Shown: positions 47,687 through 59,219, counted from the stretch's first letter. The stretch is DNA of 64,000 nucleotides from Panopea generosa (GCA_029582155.1 CM055894.1:30174707-30238706), one strand, 5' to 3'. The notes: generated by a model not told the origin, from the letters alone. A program made the numbers and translations.

Positions 47687-49068
47687 ACATTTGTTTTACA
47701 CATTGTGATCTTGTTTATTTTCTGTTTGAGGAGTTTGTTGAACGCCCTGGACCTAACCTTCCTGATGGGTTTGACACCAGGACAGCTACGCCGCTTGACT
47801 ACTTTTGGTTGATGTTTCCTATAAGGTTGATTGGGATCATGGTGCGCTACACTAATGGATATGCAGCTTGGAAACAGACAAGAGATGGTCCTGATACACA
47901 CTGGGAAGATGTAACTGAGCCTGAGATGCGTGCCTTCCTGTCACTCAACATACTCATGGGAGTAAATCAGCTACCACAGATTGAGATGTATTGGTCTAGT
48001 GATCCGTTCGTTGGCAATGCTGGAGTCAAGAACACAATGACATGTAACAGATTTATGAAGTTTCATGTAAGTGATCGGACAGAGGAACACGAACGAGGAC
48101 AGGAGGGATACGATCAACTGTTCAAGGTCCGGGAGATCATGGATATACTTTCTGACACATTTATGAACGGCTACACACTTGGCAGGGAGGCATCTGTGGA
48201 CGAAGCTATGATTAAGTACTCGGGCCGCCTCTCGTTCCGCCAGTATATGCCTGCTAAACCTATAAAGCGTGGTGTGAAAGTATGGATGCTGTGTGATGCC
48301 AACAATGCCTACTTGTCTCGATTCCAGGTGTACTTGGGGAGACAGAACAATGAAACAGAACACGGTCTTGGCCACAACGTTGTTACTAGCCTAACTTCAC
48401 ACTTCCAGCAGTCGAACCGATTGATTTTCTTTGATAACTTTTTTACTGGCCTTCCGCTGCTTCAGAGTTTGATCGCCAACGGGTTGTATGCTTGTGGGAC
48501 GATCAGAATTAACCGCCAGGGTTTCCCAACAGACATGAAAAAGCCACGCGAGGTAGCAGTTTGGAGAGACATGAAGATCCGCCAGTTAGGAGCTACCAAC
48601 TTGACAGCAAGTGTTTGGAAGGACAAGAAGCATGTCCACATGGTTTCTACCCTCAGCAACCCAACAGACATCAAAGAAGCACGTAGACGCATGAACAGGA
48701 ATGTAGTTCCAGTACATCAGCCACACAGTGTTTGTGCCTACAATAAGTTCATGGGAGGAGTGGACCTTCACGACCAGCTCAGGATTAACTATGGTGTGGG
48801 GCGTAATGGTAAGAAGTGGTGGCGGTATCTCTTTTGGTTTATGGTGAACTGTGCCATAGTGAATAGCTATATTATCTACAGGCAGGTCTCCGAGCGGTTG
48901 ACGACGAAGAAGAGATACCGTCACATAGACTTTAGGCTGGAACTACAACGTTCGCTGGTTGGTGGGTTCGCGAAGAGAAAACGTTCAACTGGCTATCAGC
49001 TTGCCAACCATCTAAGTGCTGGTTGCACAAGAGAACATCGGTGTGCACATCAATGTCCGTCTGCCTGA
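47687..49068 (+). CDS. piggyBac transposase, catalytic DDE domain
   Basis: Cuts and pastes the element at TTAA sites. After the acceptor the frame reads I-C-F-T-H-C-D-L-V-Y-F-L-F, then P-G-P-N-L-P-D-G-F and T-P-L-D-Y-F-W-L-M-F, typical of the start of the DDE_Tnp_1_7 domain. The catalytic Asp codons are at 48199 (S-V-D-E-A-M), 48433 (F-F-D-N-F-F-T-G) and 48763 (G-G-V-D-L-H-D-Q); the extra conserved Asp at 48772 is also present. K-W-W-R-Y-L-F-W-F closes the domain. The frame then runs into 14 irrelevant residues and TGA at 49066, because the Cys-rich domain continues one frame over. Confidence 0.88.
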
Positions 49069-49198
49069 GCGTCGAACTACGTGCAAGTTCCACATGCGTG
49101 TGCACAACAAGAGGAAGGAGACAGTATATGGATGCGCTGTGTGCAATGTGCATCTGTGCAAGGAGGGATGCCATGCATTATACCATTCTCAGTCCTAG
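49016..49198 (+). pseudogene. Out-of-frame C-terminal Cys-rich domain of piggyBac transposase
   Basis: The +1 frame reads V-A-Q-E-N-I-G-V-H-I-N-V-R-L-P-E-R-R, then T-T-C-K-F-H and E-T-V-Y-G-C-A-V-C-N-V-H-L-C, K-E-G-C-H-A-L-Y-H. The C-x2-C, C-x3-C and terminal H spacing is that of the zinc-binding domain that recognises the transposon ends. It is separated from the catalytic frame by one extra base (or two lost) near 49010-49030. As it stands the protein lacks this domain. Confidence 0.75.
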
Positions 49199-50024
49199 TG
49201 GATTTATGGTGTTGTAAAATAAAAGTACTGGTTCGAAACCCAGGAATCAATTTACTGAATTTACTAGATATTCAATTTATTTGGAATCATTCTTTTATAC
49301 ATTGATATAAACCCAGTGTTACATAGTGAAAAGTTCATTCATACTCATGTGGATATATATAAGTTTGGATAATTTAGTGCAAATAAATTTACTATTGCTG
49401 TGTGTACTAAGCTTTTCTCAGATTGGATTTGTTAATTAAGTGTAAAAATAATCATTTGGATTTTATTTCATGACAAGTGTAGAATCCCTCTGGACAGTCT
49501 CAGTGGCAAAAATGAACTCAATCTATACTGATTACCCTAAGTGACAATATGAGTCATTTTGTGACTGTTTTTTCCTGGATTATTACTTTTTGATTTTTAA
49601 CTGTATCTAATAACTTTATTTATTAAGTTTTGTATATATATATATATATATATAAATTATGTTTGAATATTATCTTTAAATTGAGATAACTATATAAAAA
49701 ATATTCTAAAACATGGCTTCTCTCTCTTTTATATCATTATCACAGCAGTAAGGAGTATCATACAAGTAAAATTTTGGTACCATTAGAAAGGAAATTAAAT
49801 TCTCTACAAACTTTACATTGATTATGAAATGATAAAATGTTAACTTCTTATAGAAATTCTGGTTTTAACAGAGCAGGTATAAATATGCAGCAATTTTGCA
49901 ATACACCCCTATCAGTACAGTGCATAGACACAGAAGTTTATCTATTGGTTATTGATTATCAGTAGACTGATAACACTATATGCATGAACTACCTGATACT
50001 GCTACTGTTCTATGGGGGAATGGG
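49199..50024 (+). other. piggyBac 3' noncoding region
   Basis: AT-rich, with a (TA)n run at 49632-49654 and possible AATAAA signals ('gtaaaataaaagt' near 49215). It ends at the right terminus. Confidence 0.5.
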
Positions 50025-50029
50025 TTAAT

Positions 50030-51244
50030 AGAAAAAAAATCAAAGCTCTAGGCCTTGTACTTTTGGAGATGAGAATAGATTTTACCCGACACTTTTTTTT
50101 TTAAAACTTTGAGAATTATCATTCACATTGTATTCATATGTAAAAAAACAAAGCCCACTTACTGGGCCCCCCACCCCAATGAACACTAGCTCCTTTATTT
50201 GAACAAACTTAACACCCCATTATGAGTGTCAAATTTATACTTAATATGAACACATTAATTTTGGCGGATTTGCTCTTGAGAATTTTTTTTTAGAAATTCA
50301 CATTTTTATCTCTTTTCAGTGCCCCTTTACATGAACAATCTTGAAAATCCTATTCATAGACATCATTTGAACAGAGTACAGATTTGGTTTGTCAGTTACT
50401 GTAAAGAAGATTTTTTAAAAACATGTATTCACAATTTAATCTCTTTTTGTCGGTTTTTGGCCCCTGCTAGCCTCTTATGGACATTAAATTCCCATTTAAT
50501 GATTTTATGGATCTGGTTTCAACTGTTTTCACTAAACAATACTCCAGATTTCAAGATAATTAATATAATTCCTCAAATAGATGATAAAAAGAGAATTTAC
50601 TGTTTTCCCTTAACAGTATTTTTCTATGTAAGAATTAAATACCAATAGATCCTAGCCCTTCCATGTGAACAAAGTTGAAACTCTTACTCGTTGGGATAAT
50701 TTATACCAAATATAAATTAATTGGCCCAATAGTTCTTGATATTATGCTCCAACATTTTGATATAAAATGATATAATAATATATCATGTTATATAACAATA
50801 TATGGTTGAACCATTATAATTTTATAAGATTATTTTATTCAAATTTTGTAATTTAATTTCACAGAAATTAAATTCTGCAGTATATATTTTATTCAAACTT
50901 TGGTTATTTCACACTTCTGTAATTACTAAAACAACATCAATTATGTATATATTTTGGCTGTCCAAATGTACATTTTTGTGGGTTTATTTTAAAGAGTTAT
51001 CAAAACTTTATTAACACCTTTGAGGTTTTTTAGCTAATAACTTGTCAACTTCTTGGTACTTACAGATGGCACAATCCTTTAGAAGTACTAGGTGCCAAAG
51101 CTATTAGCAAGCCTTGAAATGCAAACATATTGTGTAACAAAGTAATAACTGATTAACCAATTTCCTTTGTTTGAATAACAATAAGCCAACCTGGAAATGG
51201 CCTTTACTATATAATTTGAAGATATCACTTTGCAAATCATAATA
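50030..51244. repeat. Family B remnant and AT-rich sequence
   Basis: 50090-50700 holds decayed units ('actgggccccccaccccaat', 'gctcctttatttgaacaaac', 'ctatgtaagaatt'). The rest is AT-rich without features. Confidence 0.5.
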
Positions 51245-52187
51245 CTTCTGACTGCAAAGAAATAAAGATCACCAATCTAACAGATGTCTTCTTTTCCATA
51301 TTCCAGGTATGTGCATTTGGTATGTTTAATAATAAGTGTTTAATAATATATGTTTTACTATATGATTTAAAAATATGGTACCTGTTAGTGTGGCATTTTC
51401 AAATTATGAAATTGTTTTATCATGATATTATAATATATAATATGTATATATACATTTAATGAATAAGTGATTTGAAATTTCTAATGCAAAGAAATTACTG
51501 TATTAAAGAATTTACTATATTAAAGAATTTATTATGAATTTATATGTGAATATCTCATATTGCGGAAACAGAACAGAATATGTATTACTAAATTTTTGGG
51601 TTTCTGCCGGCTATTGATACTACAAATTCTAGATCACATTAACATCTTCTTGAAATATGTTAAATATATTGAGAACTATCATACTTCAAACTTCAGTTAT
51701 TTTTGTATTCATTTTAACATTTGGATCTAAGTAAAGAGATCAATTGGATAATTCTTAAAATGAAGTTTAGTTAATATTTAGTAAAGTGCTATTAGGTTTA
51801 TATTTGACTTGTGTCACTAATAACTCTCATTTAGCCAAGCAAGAATTTATAATCATGATTTCCCCAAAATCAAAGTTTTAAAGACAGTCATTATGCTATT
51901 AATTTTGTTATAATGAATATCTGTCAGTTTACCAATAAACTTCATAATTTTATTTATAAAATTGTATGTCATGAAATTATATCAAGTAAATGAGTATGGA
52001 TGTATTGACTATATATAATTATTCTATATGTTTATATTACAAATATCAATGCATTATAAACTATGACATGTTTTAATGTTAAACATTGAGTTTTGTTTTA
52101 GTATTGTGTTTGTATATATGAGATACTACTTCTGATTTCAAAGAAATAAAGATCACCAATCTAACAGATGTCTTCTCCATATTCCAG
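51245..52187 (+). repeat. 59-62 bp direct repeats bracketing an intron-like interval
   Basis: 'aaagaaataaagatcaccaa' then 'tctaacagatgtcttct' and 'ccatattccag' occurs at 51245-51306 and 52129-52187. The first copy is followed at once by GTATGT; the second ends in TTCCAG. Read on the plus strand, 51307-52187 is therefore a perfect GT-AG interval of 881 bp whose removal would leave one copy. The interval is AT-rich and noncoding. Confidence 0.6.
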
Positions 52188-52302
52188 AAACACGTTCGAG
52201 ATAATATAAAACGTCACTACACCAAGTGTAAAACTATACACTTAATGTACATACAGAGTGTAATAAGTGACACCCACTAAGTATACAAAACGTAAAATTG
52301 AG

Positions 52303-52588
52303 ATTGATTGATTGATTGAATATTTAGCGTCATTTTTATGCCATCGAGGGCTAACAGACAATCAGTTAACCTAACCACTGTTTCCTGGGATTAACCAGTA
52401 CTCGAGCACACCCCATCTCTGCAAGTAACTGATAACTTTCCCACTTGAATCAGTGGTGAAAGACGAATGATAATGAGACACAATGTCATATATCAATCAT
52501 CACGGAGACTGTTGCCGGGCGGGGGATTCGAACTCAAGTCCCCTGGATTGATAGTCAGACGTGTAACCGACTGAGCTAAACAGGCCCG
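52303..52588 (-). mobile_element. tRNA-derived SINE, family 1, copy 2
   Basis: On the minus strand it starts with a well-kept tRNA-like head: 'gggcctgtttagctcagtcg' (A box), 'ctgactatcaatccag' (anticodon arm) and 'gagttcgaatcccc' (B box). A ~200 bp body follows, ending in (caat)n. The copy at 14370-14671 is its homolog. The long body and tail rule out a plain tRNA gene. Confidence 0.8.
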
Positions 52589-52599
52589 ATTGGGAAGAA

Positions 52600-54425
52600 G
52601 GTTTTTTAAATTTCACAATTGTGTCCCTTTTTGGGCAGCTGCTGGCTCTTTATCAATATTAAACTTGAAACAAAGTGATCATTTCAACCAAATACAAACA
52701 CATCTTGTCGGTTCTTGAGAAGATTTCTCTATGATAAACTGTAAAGTCCCCAGGTCAAGGCTTGATGATCAAACCTGAGAGAGGATCCCATGCAAAATAT
52801 CAAAGCTTCAGACCTTGCATTTTCAGAGATAATTTTTAAAAACAACAACTGGTAAGTCCCTGGTGCAGGGGCCAAATTTGACTGAAGGGTTAATAAAAAC
52901 TTTAGAGAGCTACATATTAGAATACTTCATACCAAATAAGGTGAAAATCTATCCAGTGGTTCTCGGAGGGACAGAGTGCTCAACTTTTTCAATGCTGTTC
53001 TAAAACAATAGCTTTTTCAGGAAATAAGTACTAAATGAAAGTCGCAATTAATATTCACAATTCATCATAGGGCAATATATTGGTACAAGTTCATGGAATG
53101 GACCTATAGTTGAAATAATCTTGTTCAGCCTGCACAGTATGTCACAGCTGGTTTCATCCACATTCCATGTTGTTTCAATGTTTTACATAATAAATTGGTA
53201 CCAGTTCAAGCAAATGGATCTATAATTGAAATAATCTTGTATTGAACAGCATGCAGCTTACCACAGCTGGATACCCTTTTATGAAAATGAAAAACATTTT
53301 TTCATGAAAACAGAAGTGAAAAATTTAATCTGAGCTCCAGGCCTTAAATTTTGGTAGAAAAATATTTTTAGAAGTTTTCTCTAAAATTTTGACCCCATAG
53401 TGCAGGCCAATTTTGCCCACAGGGTCATGATTTTGAACCAATTTGAGAAAGGTCCACACACTGATCCTATTTGTAAAACATCTAATCTCAAGGCCTTGTA
53501 CTTGTACTATAAAATTTAACCTGCTAAAAATCTAAAAATTGTAACAAAAAAAAAGAACCTAAAAGGGCAATAATTCTAATAAATTGCTAAAGAGTTATGT
53601 TTCTTGTCTCTAGGAATTTCCTAGATGATTCTGAACACGATTGTGAAGTTCATGTCCAATTTATGTCCAAAGATGAAATATGTACCTACTCAAAGCTTTA
53701 ACCTGCTCAAAAACTCTAACCAAATTTTAAGTCCAAAAGGGCCATGATAAATGCTTTCAATATGTTTTAGAATAATGCATTTCAGTAAGGTTCAAGGATT
53801 TCATATTGCACCAAGCTCCAGAAACAGAGTTTAAGGGAATGTTCTTAGAATCTCTCATTGACTAAAGGAGGAATAATTGACCCAAGTAGGAAAAAAGACA
53901 TGTTCTTTAATTTGGTACTTTGTTGAAATAAAATTTTGTTGTATATATCAAGTAAACACAGTTTTTATAAAGTACTGAAAAAACTCATAATTATTTTTAA
54001 TGCCCCATACAGCAGCGACGTCATTGATGGAAGGACCTATAGATGGTGTCTTATGTGGTGCAGTGTGTTTGTTAAAACAGTGTTATAGATTTATATTTGA
54101 ATCGCATTAGTGTTAAATTAATATGCAACATGGCCAATAGAAAAAATAATCTTTTAAAGCAAGTGATGATTGTTTAACAATTATTAATTTAATCGCATTT
54201 ACATTGATTTTTCTTCTTACCATACATCATCGGAATATGGGCACCTGAGGATATGTTCTAAATGAATTAGCTTGTTTGCCAACTTGAAAACATGAAAGAC
54301 AAAACACTCATTTGTGGCTCTCACATTTCATTGAAATTATCAGCTATTGCATGACCCTTTATTTCATATTCTATGTTAAAAATAGTGTTAATATTTGTTC
54401 TTGTTTATTAGAGAAATATATATTT
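52600..54425. other. Decayed repeats in intron
   Basis: Family B-like and core-like fragments ('agggccatga', 'aaagggcaataattctaata', 'ttgtgaagttcatgtccaat') with no clear unit length. An approximate ~130 bp duplication ('tggtacaagttcatggaatg' and 'tggtaccagttcaagcaaat') is at 53090-53270. No gene seen. Confidence 0.45.
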
Positions 54426-54432
54426 TACTTAC

Positions 54433-54524
54433 TCTTATAAGAAGATCTACTGCTGGAGTTCCAAGTGTACCGGTGCATGTATAGGTATTACCTGATACAG
54501 TAAAATTTAAACCTGTTGGTGCAT
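54433..54524 (-). CDS. First half of Ig-like domain exon
   Basis: Acceptor 'aatttattttacag' ends at 54525; donor 'AAGA|GTAAGTAAA' follows 54433. The 92 nt exon is phase 1-0: A-P-T-G-L-N-F-T-V-S-G-N-T-Y-T-C, T-G-T-L-G-T-P-A-V-D-L-L-I-R. The Y-T-C-x-G-x-x-G-x-P pattern followed by L-L-I-R resembles the B to C strands of an Ig domain; N-F-T is a glycosylation sequon. It is the most upstream exon found. The 5' partner must end in phase 1 and probably lies outside the window. Confidence 0.65.
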
Positions 54525-54594
54525 CTGTAAAATAAATTGACTAACAATAACATGTTAGTGAAAACATACACCAGTACTTGTAGTTTTATGAAAT

Positions 54595-54680
54595 ACCATA
54601 GTATTACATACTCCAAAGGGTCTAATCACATATATATATATGTGTGTGATTAGACATTTTGGAGTATGTAATACTATGGT
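54595..54680. repeat. 86 bp near-perfect palindrome (hairpin)
   Basis: The left arm 'accatagtattacatactcc', 'aaagggtctaatcacatata' pairs with the right arm 'tgtgtgattagac', 'attttggagtatgtaatact', 'atggt', with only a few mismatches. It lies 70 bp upstream (in gene direction) of the acceptor of the first Ig exon. Confidence 0.85.
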
Positions 54681-54685
54681 CTTTC

Positions 54686-55467
54686 ATTTTTTTGCTACTT
54701 GCAACAGTTACTGCTGCTCTGTTTATTGCAATTAAAACTTTTAAAAACTATGGTTAAAGTACATAAACATTATAGGAAATAAGGAATTCAGTTATTAAGA
54801 GGCCAAAGCAAACCTCAATCTCTCTACTGTCAACAAATGGACAAATGAACATTTTAGAGAAAACTTATTTTTCCTATATAACTCTATGTAAAACAGTGAT
54901 GTGGCGTCAACAAATTAAACTCAATTGACCACCGCCTTCAACAAACCTTTTAAGAGACCTCCATTTTAAGAAATTTTTAATATTTTTTATCTGTTATTAT
55001 TTTAGTTTATGTCTGAAATCTATGTTTAGAAACAAGCGAAGTTTGATAATGTTAATTGTTAGTGTAGTATGTATGTATGAGTTTTTATTTACTCTCGCAC
55101 TTAGCTTTAGGCTTTTTGGCGAGCAGGAAAAACTTTTCATTAGCGACTGGACAGCATCAGCAGAGTCGCCAATTCTCCAAATACTGCAACACCGGCTGGA
55201 AGAGATCAATAGTCTTAGATGATTATTTTGTGCACCCTTGAAGTGGTTAGCCTCCGGTAGTCCTTTGTCGTAGCATGTAGCGCTTCTTTTTGATGTTATT
55301 TTCACTGGAATTCATGGCTTATGATCAAAGTACAAGCACGTTGAGCCGTGTCTAAATACCAAGTTCTCATCAAGACATACATATCACACTACCTACACAG
55401 CGTTGCACGGCATCCAGTGCCCTTGTGCTTTCCATTAGCCTATACCTGGAGCTAAGCATTGCTTGGA
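54686..55467. other. Stretch with overlapping open frames, unassigned
   Basis: 55022-55222 is open on the plus strand (a hydrophobic M-L-I-V-S-V-V-C-M-Y start, then L-F-G-E-Q-E-K-L-F-I-S-D-W). The same bases are open on the minus strand with a donor-like 'GCGAGA|GTAAAT' at 55092. I cannot choose between them or name either. Confidence 0.35.
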
Positions 55468-55861
55468 AGCTGAAAAAGACGATTATAGTCAATTCTTGAC
55501 GAAGTAGATTATACCACATATCGTAGAGCTAGCTGGTTAATGATGAAGTATGTTCCCGTCGCAAGAAGTTTATTAAAGATGAATATTGCCACTGAAGATT
55601 TTGGAGTGTCAACGTGATGCAACGTAGTAAAATGATGCTATTGTTGATATCTGTGTTGAAGCTGAAAAAGACGATTATAGTCTGTTCTTGACGAAGTAGA
55701 TTATACCACATATTCCCAATGATTATTGTAGAGCAAGCTGGTTAATGATGAAGTAGGTTCCTGTTGCAAGAAGATTATTAAAGATTAATATTGCCACTGA
55801 AGATTTTGGAGTGTCACCGTGATGCCACGTAGTAAAATGCTGCTATTGTTGATATATGTGT
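55468..55861. repeat. Tandem duplication of a ~195 bp unit
   Basis: 'gctgaaaaagacgattatag', 'ttcttgacgaagtagattat', 'tggttaatgatgaagta' and 'gaagattttggagtgtca' appear in both halves (starts near 55468 and 55660), with few differences. The second copy has a 15 bp insertion. Confidence 0.85.
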
Positions 55862-55910
55862 AAGTGAATATCTTAAAACATCAAAAATATCCTGTCTGGG
55901 TCACTTAAAA

Positions 55911-56516
55911 CTAGGGCTGTGCATCAACATTTTTTTCATCTGCGATGCTATCGCGATACTTCATTTTCAGAACGATACATATCATGATACATATTGCCTG
56001 TGAAAATAAAAGGCAATGTGTATTGCAATATTTAAGTCGCAATGCATCACGCTACTGATTTTTAAACTGTATCTTATGCAACCACCATTATTGTTTAATA
56101 AGGTGTGAAATTGTAATAACTATGGTTGCATACAACTTAAAAGTATCTTAAGTTTATTAACAGAGAATAACTTTATTCACTGCACAACTGCGAGTGATGA
56201 AATAAACATGGGATAGTACCTGATTGGAAGGAGAATGCGCTCTGTAATATCTGTAACGTGTTTAGCCAGTTTATATCCAAAAACTCATCTTGCTTTTTTA
56301 AAAACAACCTTCTTTTTTGTTTGTTGGTTTTTATTAACTAGTGTTTTATGTTTCATTATTGCAATGTAAGATATCTAACAAACGTATCAATGCATCGTAG
56401 GTCTAAAGAATGCATAGCATCGAGATCTATTGGAAGTTTCATTTGACACCCAATACACACATCGGTGGAAAGTTGAATCGCAATCCATCGATGCATCAAT
56501 GAATCGTTACACCTCT
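55911..56516. mobile_element. Decayed hAT-like MITE
   Basis: The left end 'ctagggctgtgcatcaac' followed by 'cgatgctatcgcgat' and the inverted right end 'atagaggtgtaacgattcat' followed by 'tgatgcatcgatggattg' resemble the common hAT terminus 'taggggtgtaacgattca'. The inverted repeats are imperfect and no target duplication is clear. No ORF. Confidence 0.5.
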
Positions 56517-56599
56517 ATTTAATTAAAAACCATAAAAACAATGCTGGTTTAAAAAAGTTTGCATCAATCATCAAAATGTTGAACTCCAGATTTACTTTG

Positions 56600-56780
56600 A
56601 AGACTGGAGCTCAGGTGAATAGGTCCTTCCGCTTAGACAGCCACGTGTAGAGTGACACAAAAGCCCCTTGGTGAATTTGACATGATGAAAAAGGCCCCTT
56701 GGTAGATTTTAGAAGGTGGACAATAGCCCCTTGGTGTATCTGACTTGGTGGACAAAAGCCCCTAGATTATTTTGAACCAG
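56600..56780. repeat. ~48 bp tandem repeat, three to four copies
   Basis: The unit contains 'acaaaagccccttggtg' plus 'atttgacatgatg'; copies begin near 56658, 56700, 56711 and 56752 with decay. Confidence 0.6.
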
Positions 56781-57486
56781 TGGCCCTGTGTCCATCAATT
56801 GAATGTTGTTGTTAATCATTAATAAAGTTTAAAGTGTGCCAACAATTTATTTCAGTTGATATTATAATAAATAATAATAATAATAAAATCTTTATTTAAA
56901 GAGGAAACACAGTTGGAACAATCTCCAATCTTCCCTGTGGTCCTCTATTATAAACATGTTAACAAAGAAATTATATATAACATAAAATATATACAACAAA
57001 ATCAAACAACAGAATCAATATAATTTGGAAACTTAGAAAATAGTGAATTATTTTTGTTGACATTAAATTTGTAATGTATATTTCAATTAACAATGAATAT
57101 TTATTGTGTGTTGATCACAAAGAAAAGCCGACACAACACCGCTGCAATTAATTAATATTAAATTACTAAATGGACTAGGTCAGGATTAAAGTATCGTATT
57201 AGATCACAGTTTGGTTGAGTGGAATATTTCTACAACTTCTTGGCTGAGTGATTAAAAATCTGGACATGCATTTGAATGCGACTTTATATTAGGCATTAAA
57301 CCACAACTGCTACCATCTGGCCAACCAGAGCCTCGAATAAATATGTAGGTATTGTATACAAATGATTTAGTATTGTCTAAAAATGTTAATCGTGCAAATC
57401 ACATGAATATTGTTTTCTGCCAACTGTTACGTCATATAAAAATGCAAGGTTATGTTTAAAATATGATACAGATGTATGAAAAAAGA

Positions 57487-57990
57487 AACAAGAAATGTCA
57501 CTGTTAAGTGTCACATGCCCCCCAACATGTCATGATGTTATGTTGATCATTTGTAGCAAGTATCATTAAAATTCATCTATGCATGACAAAGTTACAGGCC
57601 AGACACAAAATCTCACACAAACTCAAAGTGTTGTCAAACAAACTCAAATTGTGACCTTGACATTTGTGGTATGGGTGTGGATCTTACTCGCGACACGTCA
57701 TCATGTTATGTTGATCATTTGGAGCAAGTATCATTAAAATCCATTTATGCATGACAAAGTTACAGGCTGGCATGAAATCTCACATAAACTCAAAGTGTTA
57801 TCAAACAAACTCAAATTGTGACATTGACCTTTGAGGTACGGCACGTGGTCATGTTATGTTGATCATTTGTAGCAAGTATCAACAAAATCCATCTATGCAT
57901 GACAAAAATACAGGCCGGAAACGAAATACCAGACAGACGCTGAGATTACTATATGCCACCCAAAAAATTTGGGGGGGGGGTGGGGGGCAT
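57487..57990 (+). repeat. Core-repeat array with terminal hairpin, three units
   Basis: The ~175 bp unit is 'catgttatgttgatcatttg', 'tagcaagtatcattaaaatc', 'catctatgcatgacaaagtt' and 'acaaactcaaattgtgacct'. It ends in 'atgccacccaaaaaattt' and a G-rich return 'ggggggcat', a hairpin. It sits inside the LINE, directly after RT motif B. Confidence 0.75.
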
Positions 57991-59201
57991 AAAAAGAAGT
58001 GGTCCTAAGATAGACCCTTGTATGCCAGATTTTATCGGAAGCATATCTGAATTTAGATTTTTCACTCTAATTAATTGTTTTGTATTCTTTTCAATTTAAA
58101 CAGTTGAACAGCTTATTTGGAAAAATGGTAAAGTTTCAATTTTTGAATTTATATATCATGATCAATAAGATCAAAAGCTTTGCATAAATCGAGAAATACA
58201 GCACAAACATAATTTCCTGATTCTACATCTTTAAGCCATGTGTCTATGAGATGAGTCAAAGTAGTTTGGCAAGAATGATTTTTCCTAAATCCTGATTGCG
58301 TATCATGAATAATTTTATACTTTTTAAAATAGTCTTGTATCTGGTTTGCTATATGTCGTTCAAATATTTTTAATATTGTGATATTGTCGGCAATATGGAT
58401 ATGGGACGGTAATTATTAGGATTATTTCTATCTCCTCCCTTGTAAATGGGAGTTATACATGCTTTCTTCAATGAATCTGGAAATATACATTGGTTTATTG
58501 ATTTATTTATAATTGATGCAAATGCAGGAGTTATACAATCGCCACAGTATTTTAGGATTGTAGGTCATCCAGGCTTGTAGATTTATTTATGTTAAGTTAA
58601 TCTATAAGTTTTCGCACTTCGAATGGAGTTATTGGTTCAACTTTGAATTCACTATTGCATAATTTTGCATCAAGTTTACATTCTAATTTTGCAAAATTTT
58701 GTTAGACAAAAGATGTTCTTATAATGATATCCGATATATTTACAAAATGTTTATTTAATTTGTTCATTATGCGTAGCTGTCCTGTAATATTTTGTGTGTT
58801 GATCATTAAGGTGTCTGGCATAAAAAGCCCATGTTCATTTCCTTTACCTGTACTCGCAATACTTTTAATGTTTTTCCATAAGTAACTTGGACTTTATTAT
58901 CTTTAATATCATTATTATAGAAATTCATTTTACTTTTCTTAATCACTGATTATATTTTATTTCGCATTTGTTTGTATTCATCAAACCTTTTGTTTTTGTG
59001 TAAATTATCCCTCATACTTATTGCTTCCTTAATCTCATTCGTAAACCAACCAGGTTGTGTGTCATATTTAACTCTTTTTTCTTTCATAGGAGCATGCTTA
59101 GTAAGAACCGAATTGATTATAGAATATAATAGAGTTAGAGATTGGTTTGGATTATCAATATAGTCAATAACATCAAGTGAATAATTGGCTAAGTCATCCA
59201 A
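57991..59201 (-). pseudogene. LINE reverse transcriptase fragment and linker
   Basis: From the 5' side (minus): the linker (59201-58950) includes K-H-A-P-M-K-E-K-R-V-K and Q-P-G-W-F-T-N-E-I-K, typical of the region after the endonuclease. Then I-T-P-I-Y-K-G-G-D and N-N-Y-R-P-I-S (about 58390-58450), S-G-F-R-K-N-H-S-C-Q-T-T-L (about 58290), motif A F-L-D-L-C-K-A-F-D (about 58180) and motif B G-I-Q-G-S-I-L-G-P-L-L-F (about 58000-58027). The frame breaks between segments. Motif C is absent because the homology stops at 57990. Confidence 0.75.
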
Positions 59202-59219
59202 AAATGTATAGATTCACTG

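Larger units (their letters stand above)
46350..50028 (+). mobile_element. piggyBac-family DNA transposon with TTAA flanks
   Basis: TTAA at 46350-46353 and 50025-50028 brackets termini that start CCCATTCCC on both sides (right end inverted), the expected boundary of a piggyBac insertion. Subterminal motifs 'cagatacg' occur three times in the left end (46402, 46438, 46473). The 3671 bp body holds a two-exon transposase on the plus strand, opposite to the host gene. Intact ends and a mostly open transposase suggest a fairly recent insertion. It lies in the intron between the alternative exon (45457) and the first Ig exon (54433). Confidence 0.9.

Noticed and set aside
47971..48924. Minus-strand ORFs of 76-134 codons across the piggyBac gene
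   Set aside because: They are antisense shadows of the transposase reading frame.
52510..52588. tRNA-like gene with good A and B boxes on the minus strand
   Set aside because: Same reason: it is followed by a shared SINE body and a (caat)n tail, with a second copy at 14370-14671.
55022..55305. Overlapping plus and minus ORFs of 66 and 102 codons
   Set aside because: Both strands look equally plausible and neither has homology I recognise or consistent splice phase with the receptor gene. Left unassigned.
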